Positions 22,268-33,828 of a DNA stretch of 64,000 bases are shown piece by piece. The first letter of the stretch is position 1. Every line of letters begins with the position of its first letter. The stretch comes from Prostheceraeus crozeri (lineage: Eukaryota > Platyhelminthes > Polycladida > Euryleptidae). The DNA lies in the NCBI GenBank assembly GCA_907163375.1, contig CAJQUW010001625.1, forward strand, positions 62,001 to 126,000, given 5' to 3'. Both the position numbers and the translations under genes were made by a program. A model generated the notes under the pieces. It saw nothing but the letters and a program-made list of their open reading frames with translations. It did no database searches and had not been told where the DNA came from.

Positions 22268-22782
22268 AATAATGTGTCTAGGAGGGCATGGAACGGATGA
22301 GGTGCTTAGAAGTTCGTGGAACGGACAATGTGTTTCGAATGCCGAGGAACAGATGAGGTATTCGGTGGGCGTGGAACGGATGAGGTGCTCGGAGGGCGTG
22401 GAACTGATTAGGTGTTAGGGGGCGTGGAACGGATAACGTGTCTAGGAGGGCATTGAACGGATGAGGTGTTCGGGGGGCGTGGAACGGATGAGGTGCTCGG
22501 AGGGCGTGGAACTGATTAGGTGTTAGGGGGCGTGGAACGGATAACGTGTCTAGGACGGCATTGAACGGATGAGGTGTTCGGGGGGCGTGGAATGGATAAT
22601 GTGTCTAGGAGGGCGTGGGTGGAACGGATGAGGTGTTCGGAGGGCGAAGAACGGATGATGTGTTTTGAAGGACGAGGAGCGGATAAGGTGCTCAGAGGGA
22701 GTGGAACGGACAAGGTGTTTCGAAGGGCGTGGAACGGATGATGTGTTTCGAAGGGCGAGGATCGGATAAGATGTTTTGAAAA
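22268..22782. repeat. Minisatellite, about 27-28-bp unit with a 108-bp higher-order period
   Basis: About 18 imperfect copies of a unit built on GGCGTGGAACGGATGAGG plus a variable GTGTTCGG-like tail. A block of four variant units recurs at exactly 108 bp: GAACTGATTAGG at 22401 and 22509, and CATTGAACGG at 22451 and 22559. This indicates amplification of a multi-unit block. The plus strand is strongly purine/G-rich against an AT-rich background. Units decay at both edges. Confidence 0.85.
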
Positions 22783-24599
22783 ATTGGAGAAAACAGAAGT
22801 AAGAGTCGAGGACGAATACTGAAAATTATTTCATCCAATAAATTTTCATGTTTTGAGCAAGGCATTTTGCGCATCAAGTTATCCTTTCAATAAGCAATGT
22901 AAGATTATCCAATTCGGTAATCAATCCTGTATCTTATATAATACAGTTAAGTATTTCTCTTTACAATGTCGGCATGCCGCAATTTATAGAATATGTCGCT
23001 GTGCCATTGCCCATTACGTAACACCATCACGCAGATCAGTACACACCTGTCTCAATCTCGCGACCTTTTTACTCATCTATTTCACTAAAACGTTTGCCTT
23101 ATAGGGTTTGAAATGATTACATGATGTTGTTTTTTACGTCTGAGTGCTATGACCGATGCGTTACCTTTAGGTGTACCATGCTCATACGTAACATCCGTCT
23201 GTAAGATGAAGTCAACCATTTTGATACAAGTCAAAGTTAATGCTGTCGATTTTTCCAATGAGGGACTTTGAATTGTATGTACAGATGAAATAAAGCAACA
23301 TGAGTAAACTTTTCTCTCCAAATTAATGGAAATGTCATTATTCCAAGACATGTATTTAGTAACGCTTCAAGAGAGCTTGAGCAGCTGTTTGAAAGTGAGC
23401 ACTCTGGCCTCCACAGGTGGTGTGTTAAAGTGTCATTGACCATTTTTTGTATTTAGTGTGTTAGATGGTTGTTAGATATAGATATTGTGATGTAATACTT
23501 GAAAATGAGTTCTCTTCAAACAGCTATCAAAAATGTTGTTGTTATTTAGCCGATTCATTTGTTTTTCTCAGTGCACTGAAAATCGCACTGGTTCTGGAAC
23601 AAATTCCAAAGTAAATGAATCGGTAAGGCGCACATTTGAATTCCATCAATGCGTGGTTATTCAAGAATAAACAGCTGTTATGGAGAAATTCACTTGTATA
23701 TTAGGAAACAGAAATTTCTGTGTTGGCCAACATGTGCGGGAATGTACTTTTCTAAATGCTAGGTCAATCCAACGCATTCAGAAATGTCATTGCATGGATT
23801 AACATCGCATGTTGCTTTCTTGAGTGCATCACGGTCACAACGTGTTGTGGCTTCCGGCAGTTCCCCATCAGAAAACTGCGATAAATGATGAACGACTCTA
23901 TTAATCAACTCAACCTGACACCTCTTTCATTTACTGTTAATTTCGTGGCGCATGTAATCGAGATAAATTAATTGCTTATTTTTAATTACTATTTTCATTT
24001 GCTCATTTTTTGATTGCTTCATTACTTGCTTCACAAGTGACACAGATGGCCGTCCTGGTCAGGTGTCATGTTTAATGAACCCATCTCTTGCTTCTATTTC
24101 GTGTAATAAATACTCTGCCGCTTGACGATTGACACGAAAGTATGATTTGAAGTCATCTTCATTTTAGAAATGAACATTTCCCTCAGCGTAGTTCTCAATT
24201 CTATCCTCATTCTTCTAGCAGCATATTGCATTCATCATGAACATCTTCGTTAACAATATAGTCATCATTGCGTGCAAATATTCCTCAATTAATTCATTCA
24301 ATCTAAAATAAGATCCTCTATGATACAGTCATTTGTTATTTGATTCATTTTTATCTGGCCACATGTTTACTGTTGCTATAGAAACTCAGTGCACTCAGGC
24401 CTTCAATTTTGCCAGTGCACTCAGAACAGGAAATCAGCTGTTTTTCAGAGCAACCCTGAAAATTTGATGTCGTTTTGGAATCAGAACATAATTAATGCAT
24501 TGGCTAATTGTTGCTGTTTTAACCGGCTCCGTCCAGTGGATTGGAGGCTTCGGATCAAGACAATACGAAGCGACACACGCAGTGAGCAAGTTAATGCCC
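22783..24599. other. Non-coding stretch
   Basis: No gene recognised. Short frames at 22853-23104 and 23085-23351 have no recognisable domain. Confidence 0.5.
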
Positions 24600-24965
24600 G
24601 GTGATGAGATGGCCACTCCGATACCACCGGCGTGCCACCAAACCCAAGCCAACGGTATTCACACATGGTGAACAGCATTGACCGGGGAGAAGCAGCAGTT
24701 CCAGTGGTCCCACCTCACACCTTACCTCCGAAGAGGGACGGCGGCCATCACTGTTGGGACTTAGGACAAGGCATAGCCAGACATGCCACAGGGAGAGGGA
24801 AGATTTTGTTGCATATCACAACAGCGAAGATTCGGCTGTCAGGATCCCCCAAAACATCAACTTGGTATAGCCATTGAGGCAATGTGAATAAGACAACAAA
24901 CTTCCAACACCAGATCTGCAGTGGCCTCTTTCGACACGCAGGGGAACGTCGGTCCTATTCTACTC
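24600..24965 (-). pseudogene. LINE fragment related to the 59.5-kb RTE/R1-like copy
   Basis: Shares several blocks with 59500-59770: ACCACCGG, then AACAGCATTGACCGGGGA, then AAACATCAACTT near the far end, then GGAACGTCGGTCC. On the minus strand it encodes LLLPGQCCSP and VGLGLVARRWYR, matching the LLLPRSMLF and LGMVAPRWFR region of the other copy in shifted frames. It lacks the C-terminal part. It is old, heavily diverged and non-functional. Confidence 0.6.
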
Positions 24966-25489
24966 AAATGCTATCGAAAATGCTCACGCTGCACTGATTA
25001 TTTCTATTTTTGAGAGAGAATCTATTTATTTCAACGGGCAATCAAAAACACAACATCATAAAATATCAATATCAAAATAGGTCAACAAAATTGTTTACAA
25101 CTCTTGTACTAGCTAAAATAGCAAAAGAATTCTGCTGTCTATTTGTGAACAACATTCGACTGCAATTTGACCGTTTCCTTTATGCGTGTTAGTATCATGT
25201 AAAGGATGTGAAGAAAGTACAAAAAGAAGTTCTTGTGTCTTGTGAGAAAACGATCAAAAGCAGCAAATGCTGGCTGGCAGTCAGTACGACATTATCTCTT
25301 CGCAAGTTTGAAAAGTCTTTTTACTGTGAAGCCTTCACAATTCAAATTGCCGAACAACGACGAGGCGTGCAAGATCATATGCAAGAACTTTGTGGCATCA
25401 ATGATTCCACAACTCGCTATGATTCAACTCTGTTTTTAAAACTTTTAGTGCATGTAACCGCCTAGAACGCTGCATCTCCACATCTTTGA
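24966..25489. other. Non-coding stretch or LINE 3' debris
   Basis: May hold the downstream remainder of the minus-strand RT fragment at 25490-25860 (RRLHALKVLKT-like segment), but it is too decayed to assign. Confidence 0.35.
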
Positions 25490-25860
25490 AATAAACATCA
25501 TCCCATTTCAGATCATCGGACCATCAAACTCCTAAGATCCTCAGTACAATGTCAAATGGAAATGAGTGGTCCATTTTCAGTGTTTTTGTCTTCTTCGCAT
25601 TCCTAGCACACCACTTATTCAAATATCAAAATTCCTATGTCATGATTTCCAGAGACTGATTAGATTGATCAGTAAAATGATAGGACATATTTCGCATATA
25701 TCATCGGCAAACTGAGTTATGTGAATACTTTGTGAAAATGCAGTCAAGTCATAAAAGCACAAAGCAGAAATGTACAGCCCCAATAAGGAACCATTGGGTG
25801 CTCCAATTGTTACTATCGTTAGAAAGTTATTAAAAGTGCCACGTAGTTCGTACATTAATA
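25490..25860 (-). pseudogene. LINE reverse transcriptase fragment (FADD box)
   Basis: Minus-strand frame 25855-25640 includes IGAPNGSLLGLYI, the degenerate motif B normally IGVPQGSLLGP. About 25 residues later comes HITQFADDICE, the motif C catalytic box with FADD. Further on, in another frame, RILGV appears, with a KWDD block (normally WDDHI) in a third. Fingers, motif A and endonuclease are missing and the frame closes soon after FADD. It is a short relic. Confidence 0.6.
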
Positions 25861-26650
25861 TCGAAAAATTTTATATTAAAACACAACATTTTTTAAATAT
25901 ATTTAGGAATGGCAGATTTAATTGCATTTACGTCGACTATACCAATAATGTTACCATGCAGTTCGGCCATACAAGCAATTTACGGTCTTGTGAAGCTTTG
26001 ACTGTGTATGCATCAACATAGTTGGTGAGAATTTGATGCATATCTCTAGAGTAATAGGAACACAACTAACTAGTGCATAATGACTCTCTACCTACAGTAA
26101 TGCAATGCATAGCATAGAATGGAAGAGAGGTGTGGAGAAAGATCTCGAATGATTTGAATGCAAGTTGCGTCTGGTCACTATCCCGCTGGGGCGACAGCAC
26201 AGAGACACTGTTAGGCTAACAAATCTCTAACAGTCAGATTCACCCATTGGAATTACCTGATCACTAGCAACTCACTATCTAACACTGTTTGTGTGCGGTC
26301 ACCCAGAATTTGAGGAACTTTTCTTGTTCAGAAAGAAGAACTTTTTCTTGCAGCAAAATGTTTGGTCAAAATTCCATCAGGTAGCCAGAATATAATTCTT
26401 TCTCTTTTGCATGTATCTTAATGGCGGCAATCAATAAATTGCAATTAATTATTGCCTTTGAATAAGCAGATTCCTGATGTTGACATTTTACTTCAGCATA
26501 CAAATTTAATTGCAGACGTGATTTCATGCGATTAATATAGACTCAGGGTCGCCACTCTTCCGGTTTTAACTGGAATTCCGGCTACTTTTAGACTTAACTA
26601 AGTAGTGGTGAAATGTTCCACCAAGGAACAACTAATTTGGATTTTGAAGC
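25861..26650. other. Non-coding stretch
   Basis: No gene. CAGGGTCGCCACTC at 26544 looks like a hAT-type terminus, but no partner end was found. Confidence 0.45.
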
Positions 26651-27345
26651 ATTTTAAGGGCCCTTTTGAGATCGTGAGAAGGCCCTTTCAGATTGTGAGG
26701 GGTCCTTCAGGATTATGATGGGGCCCTTTCGAGATCGTGAGAGGTCCCTTTTAAGATTGTGAATGGGGCCCCTGTGACATCGTGAGCGGGCCCTTTTGAC
26801 ATCGTGAGCGGGTCTTTTTGAGATTGAGAAAGCGGCTCTTTATGATAATGAGGTGCCCTTTTAGATTGTGAAGGAGACGCTTTGTTATCGTGATGGGCCC
26901 TTTTAGATTGTGAGGGGACGCTCTTCAGACCATGAGAGCCCCTGTGACCTCATGAGGGCCCATTTGAGACTGAGGGGACCCTTTAGATCGTGAAGGGCCC
27001 TTTTAAGATTGAGAAATGGGATCCTTAAGATCATGAGGTGCCCTTTTGGCATCTTGAGGGGCGCTCTTCAGATCATGAGAGCCCCTGTGACATCGTGCCC
27101 TTTTAGATTGTGAAGGGACCCTGTAAGACCGTGAAGGAGCCCTTTTGACATCGAGAGGGGCCCTTTTGAGATTGTGCAGGGACCATTTTAGATTGTGAAT
27201 GGGACCTAAAAGATATTGACGGGGCCCCTTAAGATTGTAGGCGGCCCATTAAGATCATGAGAGGGCCCTTCTAGATCGTGAAAGGGACCTATTGAGATTG
27301 TGATTGGGACCCTTTTATATGGTAAAGGGCCCTTCAATTTTAGAT
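26651..27345. repeat. Degenerate minisatellite with GGGCCCTTTT core
   Basis: About 30 imperfect copies of a roughly 22-bp unit built from GGGCCCTTTT, then AGATTGTGAG or AGATCGTGAG. Many copies retain the self-complementary GGGCCC. Divergence between units is high, with indels of 1-4 bp, so the array is old. No coding meaning is apparent. Confidence 0.85.
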
Positions 27346-28689
27346 AATCATGAATTTCAAAGTAGGTACTTTGTAAAACTCCGCGTGACACTTGATCAGA
27401 AGATTCGTCTACAATTGCAAGTCAGTGATTCCTTCGTCAATAATGAAGAAACAAGACTCAACACATGTAATCAAGCTTCCGAAATAAGAAATATATTTGG
27501 GTGGGAATGCTTGATGAAAAAGTTATAATACGTTCGTATGGAGTAGATTATGAATTGAGTTTTGATTGCATTGATACTCTACAAAATGCGTCTTTCAAGA
27601 AGCGTGCTAGGATAAGAAAAGCATGAAAGAGAAATCTACCAAAAAGTTTCGGAGATACAAGGGAGTGACAAATGAATATTTTATGCGATTACCTGCTACA
27701 AAAGCGGTAAAATTTCGGCAAAGACACCAATGAAAATTGAAATCTTGCAAGCAACTGCAGAGGTGATATGCATTTCCTTTCATTTTGACTCTATATTTAC
27801 TTAGGCCATGGCGTCTGAGTTTTAATCAAATGGCTGTCACAATCTTGAAAAGTTTTTCTTAGCTATACCATTGTTTTTTCATTGCATTTGTTTGAAATGC
27901 AACAGATGTGAGAAAAGTTTGATTTGAATCATTGCCGGAGCTACAAGCACTTGCAAAGTTTTTCAGTCGGAACTGCAAATGTTTTTGGCCTCTAAGCCGT
28001 TATCATCGCAGAATGCCCTATTGCAAGGAAGCAGTAACTCACCGCGCAAAGCATCAGTAGGTGGATATGCTTGGAAATTCGGCAGCTGACCTTTGTGATA
28101 TTTGCATTCGTGTTTGCAAATTTCAATTTTTTAAAACGAGCTCTAGGTAATGAGATTTCAACTACATGGATTTCATCAATTGTATATGTCTGTAGTTCGG
28201 ATGAAGATTTATCTGCATGTGAGCTACTGACTCTTCACAGGTATACTGACTGCCTAAAAATCCAGAAACATCAGTACCGTACTTATCGTAATGGCTTAAA
28301 TCAAATATCTCTCATCTCTTAACTATTTTTCTTTCGTGGTCTGGGGATCATCTTAGATTTAAAAGCATATTAACTAGCATAGCGTCTGTAATGTGTAATA
28401 TTTGAGCACAATATGGAACTCAGCTTTCTTATGTTCAGCAAGTGCGAGAGTTTTTAGACGTCAATTTATGCTGTGTGACATGGATTAAATTTTTCTTTGT
28501 TTGTGTAACCTGACGGATGATGCCTTACTGTGAACTTTGTTTATAATATAATTTTCTTTCCTGTTAATATAGAGGATATCCCACAGTGAACCCCCAACGT
28601 CACTTTCTTATAAATTCTTTATTCTCTCACTGAGTTTTTAAAAGTTTTTTTAAATTAAAAAAGCTTTAAAGTTTTTGAAATGGCAATTA
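27346..28689. other. Non-coding stretch
   Basis: Nothing recognisable; short frames without domains. Confidence 0.5.
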
Positions 28690-29454
28690 ACGACTCAATG
28701 ATGACTTTCTGTAAGTTGTATATGATTCAAAAGAAAACAGCTGCTAACACTAGTAACACTAGAATCAGCATGACAGCTTACTTTCTCCTTGGTCATCATT
28801 TGCCCGAACACAATATAATCGGTTAGCAGCGCAAGAGCATGTCTCAGCGCAATCGCTCGTGCAAATTTTGTTTTCCAGTTCATCCAAATGTATAGGATGA
28901 TTCCTATGCCCAATTTCCTTAACGTGTCCAAGCGAAAAAAGTCACAAGGCATAAAATGTGGCAATATCGGAAGCCATTCCATAGGTTGTCATCACGGTCA
29001 ATCCATGATTTAGGAAAATGATTGTTTAATTAATTTACTGTCCGTCGGTAGCAGGGCGTTGGCTGGCACTCCATCCTGCATGAAGATGCTCGTATCCTCA
29101 GTGACATTCAGTATCACTTTACACAGCATGGAAAGGAAGCTTTTACCATTCATTGTCGGTTTCTCGAAAGAAAAATGGCTCAATTGCGCTTCATAAGGAA
29201 ATGCCTGCCCAAGGTTTTAGACTGCGCTGATTCCTGGATTTTGTGTGAAGATATTTGCTGTGACCAGACCGCTCTGCAGTAGCAGTCTTCCAAACATCGA
29301 ACCCCTGAACTGCAATTCCTGGTAGTTTCATGTAATTATCGTGTATGATGCATATCGTGTTTAATTTTGAATGAAACGAGGAAACATAGTTTTGAAACAA
29401 ATAAATGGTTTTCGTGTTGATTCGTGCGTTGGGTGAGGAGTCTGAGTAGTGCAT
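28690..29454 (-). pseudogene. IS630/Tc1/mariner-type transposase relic
   Basis: Minus-strand pieces line up in order with a mariner-like DDE/D transposase. HYSDSSPNARINTKT matches the FSDEA-FHL-G-VN block with the first catalytic Asp. SLKPWAGIS matches the W-GIS block. EPFFF matches GPFFF. PTMNGKSFLSMLC matches TVNGE-YL-ML. IFMQDGVPANALLP matches the second catalytic Asp. MEWLPILPHFMPCDFFRL matches EWPPRSPDL-PCDFFLWG, the third catalytic block. The pieces lie in at least three frames and the final block is imperfect. Only the catalytic half is visible; the N-terminal helix-turn-helix and terminal inverted repeats were not found. It is an old, inactive copy. Confidence 0.72.
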
Positions 29455-29599
29455 TCTGTCTAGCCTTCAAATGCAGCTCTTTTGAAAATAGTAGTTTTTC
29501 AAGTCATGCATGCCAGTTTACCTTGTTAAAACTGATGATTGAAAAGGCATCAATGGCAATATTATATCATTTTTACTTGCTGACTGAGGATTCATTAAC

Positions 29600-29720
29600 A
29601 TCTTTATATTTCACAGTGCTATAATCTCTATGATTATTGCTTCCATAATATAGTTTATGCTTTCCAAAGTGTGCATACATTTCAAAGAGTGCAATAAACA
29701 GTCTTTATTGCACTCCTTCA
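29600..29720. repeat. Dispersed repeat, copy 1, with 12-bp hairpin
   Basis: The segment starting TTATATTTCACAGTGC is similar throughout to 51298-51395 (shared CTTCCATAAT, TATGCTT, GTGCAT and TTTCAA blocks). It ends in GAGTGCAATAAA (29687-29698), loop CAGTC, then TTTATTGCACTC (29704-29715), a perfect 12-bp stem. Confidence 0.6.
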
Positions 29721-31751
29721 TTGAAATACATTAGCACATAGAAAGTTTTCTCGACTTCTGTAACACCTATATCTTGTAGAACTTTGATATCTTGTATGAC
29801 TGGATATTGCATACTTGTGCATACTCAATTCACACAAGTGGAAGAGGAAGGAATCGAGAAATGAGAGAGAAATTAAGATGAATTTATATCAGGTTGCATT
29901 AAATGAATGATGTTTTTGTTTAATCATCCCAAAAAATTATTTTCATGTATATTACAGTACATCTGCGTATTCTGCTCATCTTCCCATGTTCCATTTTTCG
30001 ATATGACTAATTAAATGGGCGCAAATATTGTCTCTTTATAGTGACATAAATGCTTCATTTTAGGCGGTTCTATTGAGAATATTTTTTCCAAACTTGCTCC
30101 ATGCCCTTTAGAAATATAAAACTCACAATGTCATGTACGTTAGTGTTTTCAATGTTTCCATTTCAGACCGGTTATTAGCCATAGAAAAAATACAGCATAA
30201 TTTTATGTCTTTTTGGAAAATTTCTCACACCCATGTCAATGGGCGAATCACTGAAATTCAACAATACACTTTTGTATGATGCCCTCAATTCTAATATATC
30301 CTAGTTTGAGTGTCGTAGACTGCAAACTCTGTTGGCGACAGTTGAAAAAGGGCCAAAATCCATGTTTTATCTTTGAAGAGCTGCAGTGAAAATCCCATGT
30401 TGAAATTGATATGAACGAATCGACATTTTTTTCATTTTGCCCTTAAATTGACTGTCAGAAAATGTTAGACCCCCATATTCCTTCCTAAGCGTGAATAACT
30501 GTACACAATTTGGCGGGATTTTGACCCTCAAAAATCTTTCTTCGCCTCTGCTCGAATTGGTATTGAGATGAAGCGTTAGATCTTCTCATGAGGTCGAGAC
30601 ATTCACTAAAGCTTTGTATTCCAAGTTTAAGAATTAGAAATTTCTCAAAACTCTTGTCTGTAGGCTCGTCGAAAAGGAAAAGTCATTGTTTCTTTTCAAT
30701 AGATGCTTTCCCAGAGTTGGAGTTGAATTTGAGAAAACTGTACGATAAAAACATGTTAAATTTGCTGAATTTTCAATTGTCATGTGTCCCATGACATAGA
30801 AGTGGATAATAGTACACTAGAATGGAAGTTTGATATCTTGCGTATGTGCAATGATGGCACATGGAAAAATCTATGGTTTGTAGATCTGCTTCGATCTAAA
30901 ACATCGCATCATAGTCAAACTATTTGCCAAGTTGGTTGTGGAAGTTGTTGACAGCAAATTGCAGGATTTTCATGAATGGAACTTTAAGTGAGATGGCAGC
31001 ATTGTTTCATGTGAATTAGCCTACTATTACATGGATTAATATACTGTGTCTATTTGTAGCAGTCATTGACAACTATTCTCTAATTTTTCAATTCTGGAAA
31101 GCGAATCGAAAATTGGTTCAGAGTCATAATCAAATGTGATCAGTGTGCTGTTTGTGAGAATATCTCAAGAATTCGAAGATAAAAATTCTAATTATTGGAT
31201 AATTTCTCCTTCTAGCGGTCAAGAAACCTGGCGCTTTCTGGAATGAACACATTGAAAGCTTCTTTACCGACAGTCATTTCTCAGATAAATGAAATATCGC
31301 TGGATCCTTTCAATTAATTACTAAATGACTTATGTGATATAGTGTGATGATATTTTGGAAGCTCATAATTGAAAGCATGCAGAAATTTTGAAAATTGTTC
31401 AAACATTTTGAACAGGGGAACCCTTTTAAGTAAAATGAATACTCTGAGATTTCTTGGCCTCTGATTTCAAGCTGGAGCAATGCATGCTCTGAAAATCGAC
31501 ATTACAAGTTGCGTATGTGTCTGATTATACTCTTGATTGATAATAGGAGCGATATTTCAAAATGATTAACGTACAGAACGTTTTACAGGATTTCCTTCTT
31601 TGTCATCATGTTGCTGTAGTATTTTGTAAATTCACTATTGCTTTTGTGTACATGATCTTTGGGCTAGGGGCAACAATCCAGATCACAAATTGACTTGATA
31701 ATTAAAAATGCCAACCCGAAAACAAGAAAGCCAGCTCGCAAAATTTGCTTT
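29721..31751. other. Non-coding stretch
   Basis: AT-rich; no gene, repeat or RNA recognised. Confidence 0.5.
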
Positions 31752-31842
31752 TTGCCCCAACTAAGTTCCCCCGGAGTGTGCCATAATTTTCATGCAATTT
31801 CCATTCTAGGACTTTCTATGGTATTATTAATTTCTATGTCCC
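31752..31842 (+). repeat. Lone copy of the 5' leader segment of the 6.2-kb LINE
   Basis: The blocks CTAAGTTCCCCCGGA, CAATTTCCATTCTAG and ATTTCTATG match 6172-6262 in the same order and spacing. No LINE coding sequence follows here, so it is either a deleted LINE copy or an independent repeat that the LINE captured. Confidence 0.5.
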
Positions 31843-32826
31843 ATGATGATGACGTAAACACTGTCGCCTACAGACGCTCCCAAACGTAGATTTGGCCGAT
31901 TTTCAAGGCGAGATTGCGACCAAACTGTTGACATTTGAATGTCCAGTATAGAACATACAGGAAAGCTACCTAGTATCCATCGATGCTCAAAAAATCAGTT
32001 ACCATTGATTGACGCTGCGATCTGTAGCCTGAACCAACCGATTGGCTTGACTGTTTGTTGATGACTAGTTGTTGATGAGATAAATCTGCATGTACAATGG
32101 ACAGAGAAGCAGGCTATCTGATTTCAAAATTGCTTTGGTTTGATTTTCACATCATGTTAAGGATCATGATCATAGATTCTGGTAGTTCTGTGAAATATAA
32201 AGTTACTTACAGAACTCGTGCAAAGATATCCAGCTTAATTGCATTTTTCTCGATCAACAAACTATGCCCTCGCCGTTCGGGCTCGTGCATAGACATGTTG
32301 ATCTCAAAAACTGCAATAAAGCTGGATAATTTGCACTTGTTGTGTAAATAACTATTATTGCAATAGACCCAACTTCTGCCTGAATACTTTCAAAACTTAT
32401 CGGATTGTGTGATATCGAATGATCGTATTTTTTTTACTTTAAGGGCTGAAAGAAATGTTTTCACTTCTCTCGTTCTGATAAGAAAGAGCCATGCCATATA
32501 AGGATTTGTAGACTTGAAACTGGTTCCACAGCTCGATAGTTAAGTGGAAACCAGTGCCGCTCTTTAAATAATTCCATTCTAGAGACGTCTCCTAAATAAC
32601 ACGGATCAGTTTACTTACAAGTCTATCACTGCTATGACCCCACATAGAAACACAATAATCTCAATGGAGACACCAAATCGGCTGTGCTTCAAGAAAGTCT
32701 ACAACTGCTCTAGAATCCCGGAGTCCATCAGCTTGTGTTAAGATATATGAAGTATTTCAAAGAAGTTGATGATGCAATGTTTAAAAATGGCCTGTCTATA
32801 CTTCACTATCATTGGAAATGAATCTC
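31843..32826. other. Non-coding stretch
   Basis: No gene recognised. Confidence 0.5.
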
Positions 32827-33828
32827 GTCCGGGAGCTACTGACACTTTCTTCCTAAATTCGCGCACAAAGGGCTTAATAACACGGATTTGTAGATCTTGT
32901 AACGCTGAATACAAAAATCAAATTCTTAAGTGTCACAGCCAGTTGCTTTCGGTTATAGGCAAGGTTAAAGGGTCCCCATTGGAATCCAATCGTAAAATTC
33001 AAGAAATATCTATGGATTGTGAAACACGGCAATTTTCGTGCATTTTCTCTTGCAGAAAAGAAACTATTTAATAATAATAATAATAAGCGTTGTATTTCTT
33101 GAATGATAATCAGAAGGTAAGAACATACATGCAGATTCTGTTACATGCCACGAATGTACTGTCTTTTAGTAAAGAGAAAAGTGAGTCGAAATAAATGTAT
33201 GACAAATAAAACTTCACGTTAATTCGTTGAAGAGACGTATGGTAAAAGGTAAAAATGTCATTTGCCTTTTTGCTGTTCGGCAAATCGACGAGAACATGAT
33301 AATTGCCTTGGTTTCAGATCATGTAAAATGTGATCATAGTGCTGAACAATGTCTGACAATACTTTTAAACTTTTAATTACCACAATGCCATGAAATTTGA
33401 AACATGATTGAGTTCAGAACATCAACTTCGAATTATTTCATGTTTTGACTTAATTTTGGCGATTCTATCCATTTTGTAGAGGCTCTCAGATATCAAATAC
33501 TGAATCATGCGACTCAGCTCAACTTTTATATCGAAGTTGGTGTTCTGAACTCAGTCATGTTTCAAAGTTCATGGCATTCTGATAAATAGTTTCTTTTCTG
33601 CAAATGAAAATGTACGAAAATTGCCAAGTGTTTCACAATCCGTAGATATTTCTTGAATTTTACCTTTGGATTCCAATGAGGATCCTTTAACCTTGCCTAT
33701 AACCGAAAGCGACTGGTTGTGACACTTAAGAATTTGATTTTTCTATTCAGCGTTTCAAGATCTACAAATCTGTGTTATTAAGCCCTTTGTGCACGAATCT
33801 AGGAAGAAAGTGTCAGTAGCTCCCGGAC
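32827..33828. mobile_element. Large fold-back DNA element, arms about 245 bp, with nested inverted repeat
   Basis: Outer arms 32827-33071 and 33583-33828 are inverted copies at roughly 90 percent identity by eye, beginning GTCCGGGAGCTACTGACAC at each end. The loop of about 510 bp contains a second inverted pair, 33381-33431 and 33531-33580 (block GAGTTCAGAACA). A tandem AAT tract (33071-33088) lies at the left loop edge. The termini resemble the TAGTCCGG MITE family. No transposase is encoded. A target-site duplication is not clear. Confidence 0.8.

Noticed and set aside
26544-26580. CAGGGTCGCCACTC as a hAT terminus
   Set aside because: No matching opposite end within several kilobases.
32766-33071. 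101-codon frame with several cysteines
   Set aside because: Coincides with the left arm of the fold-back element; the open frame is better explained by the repeat.
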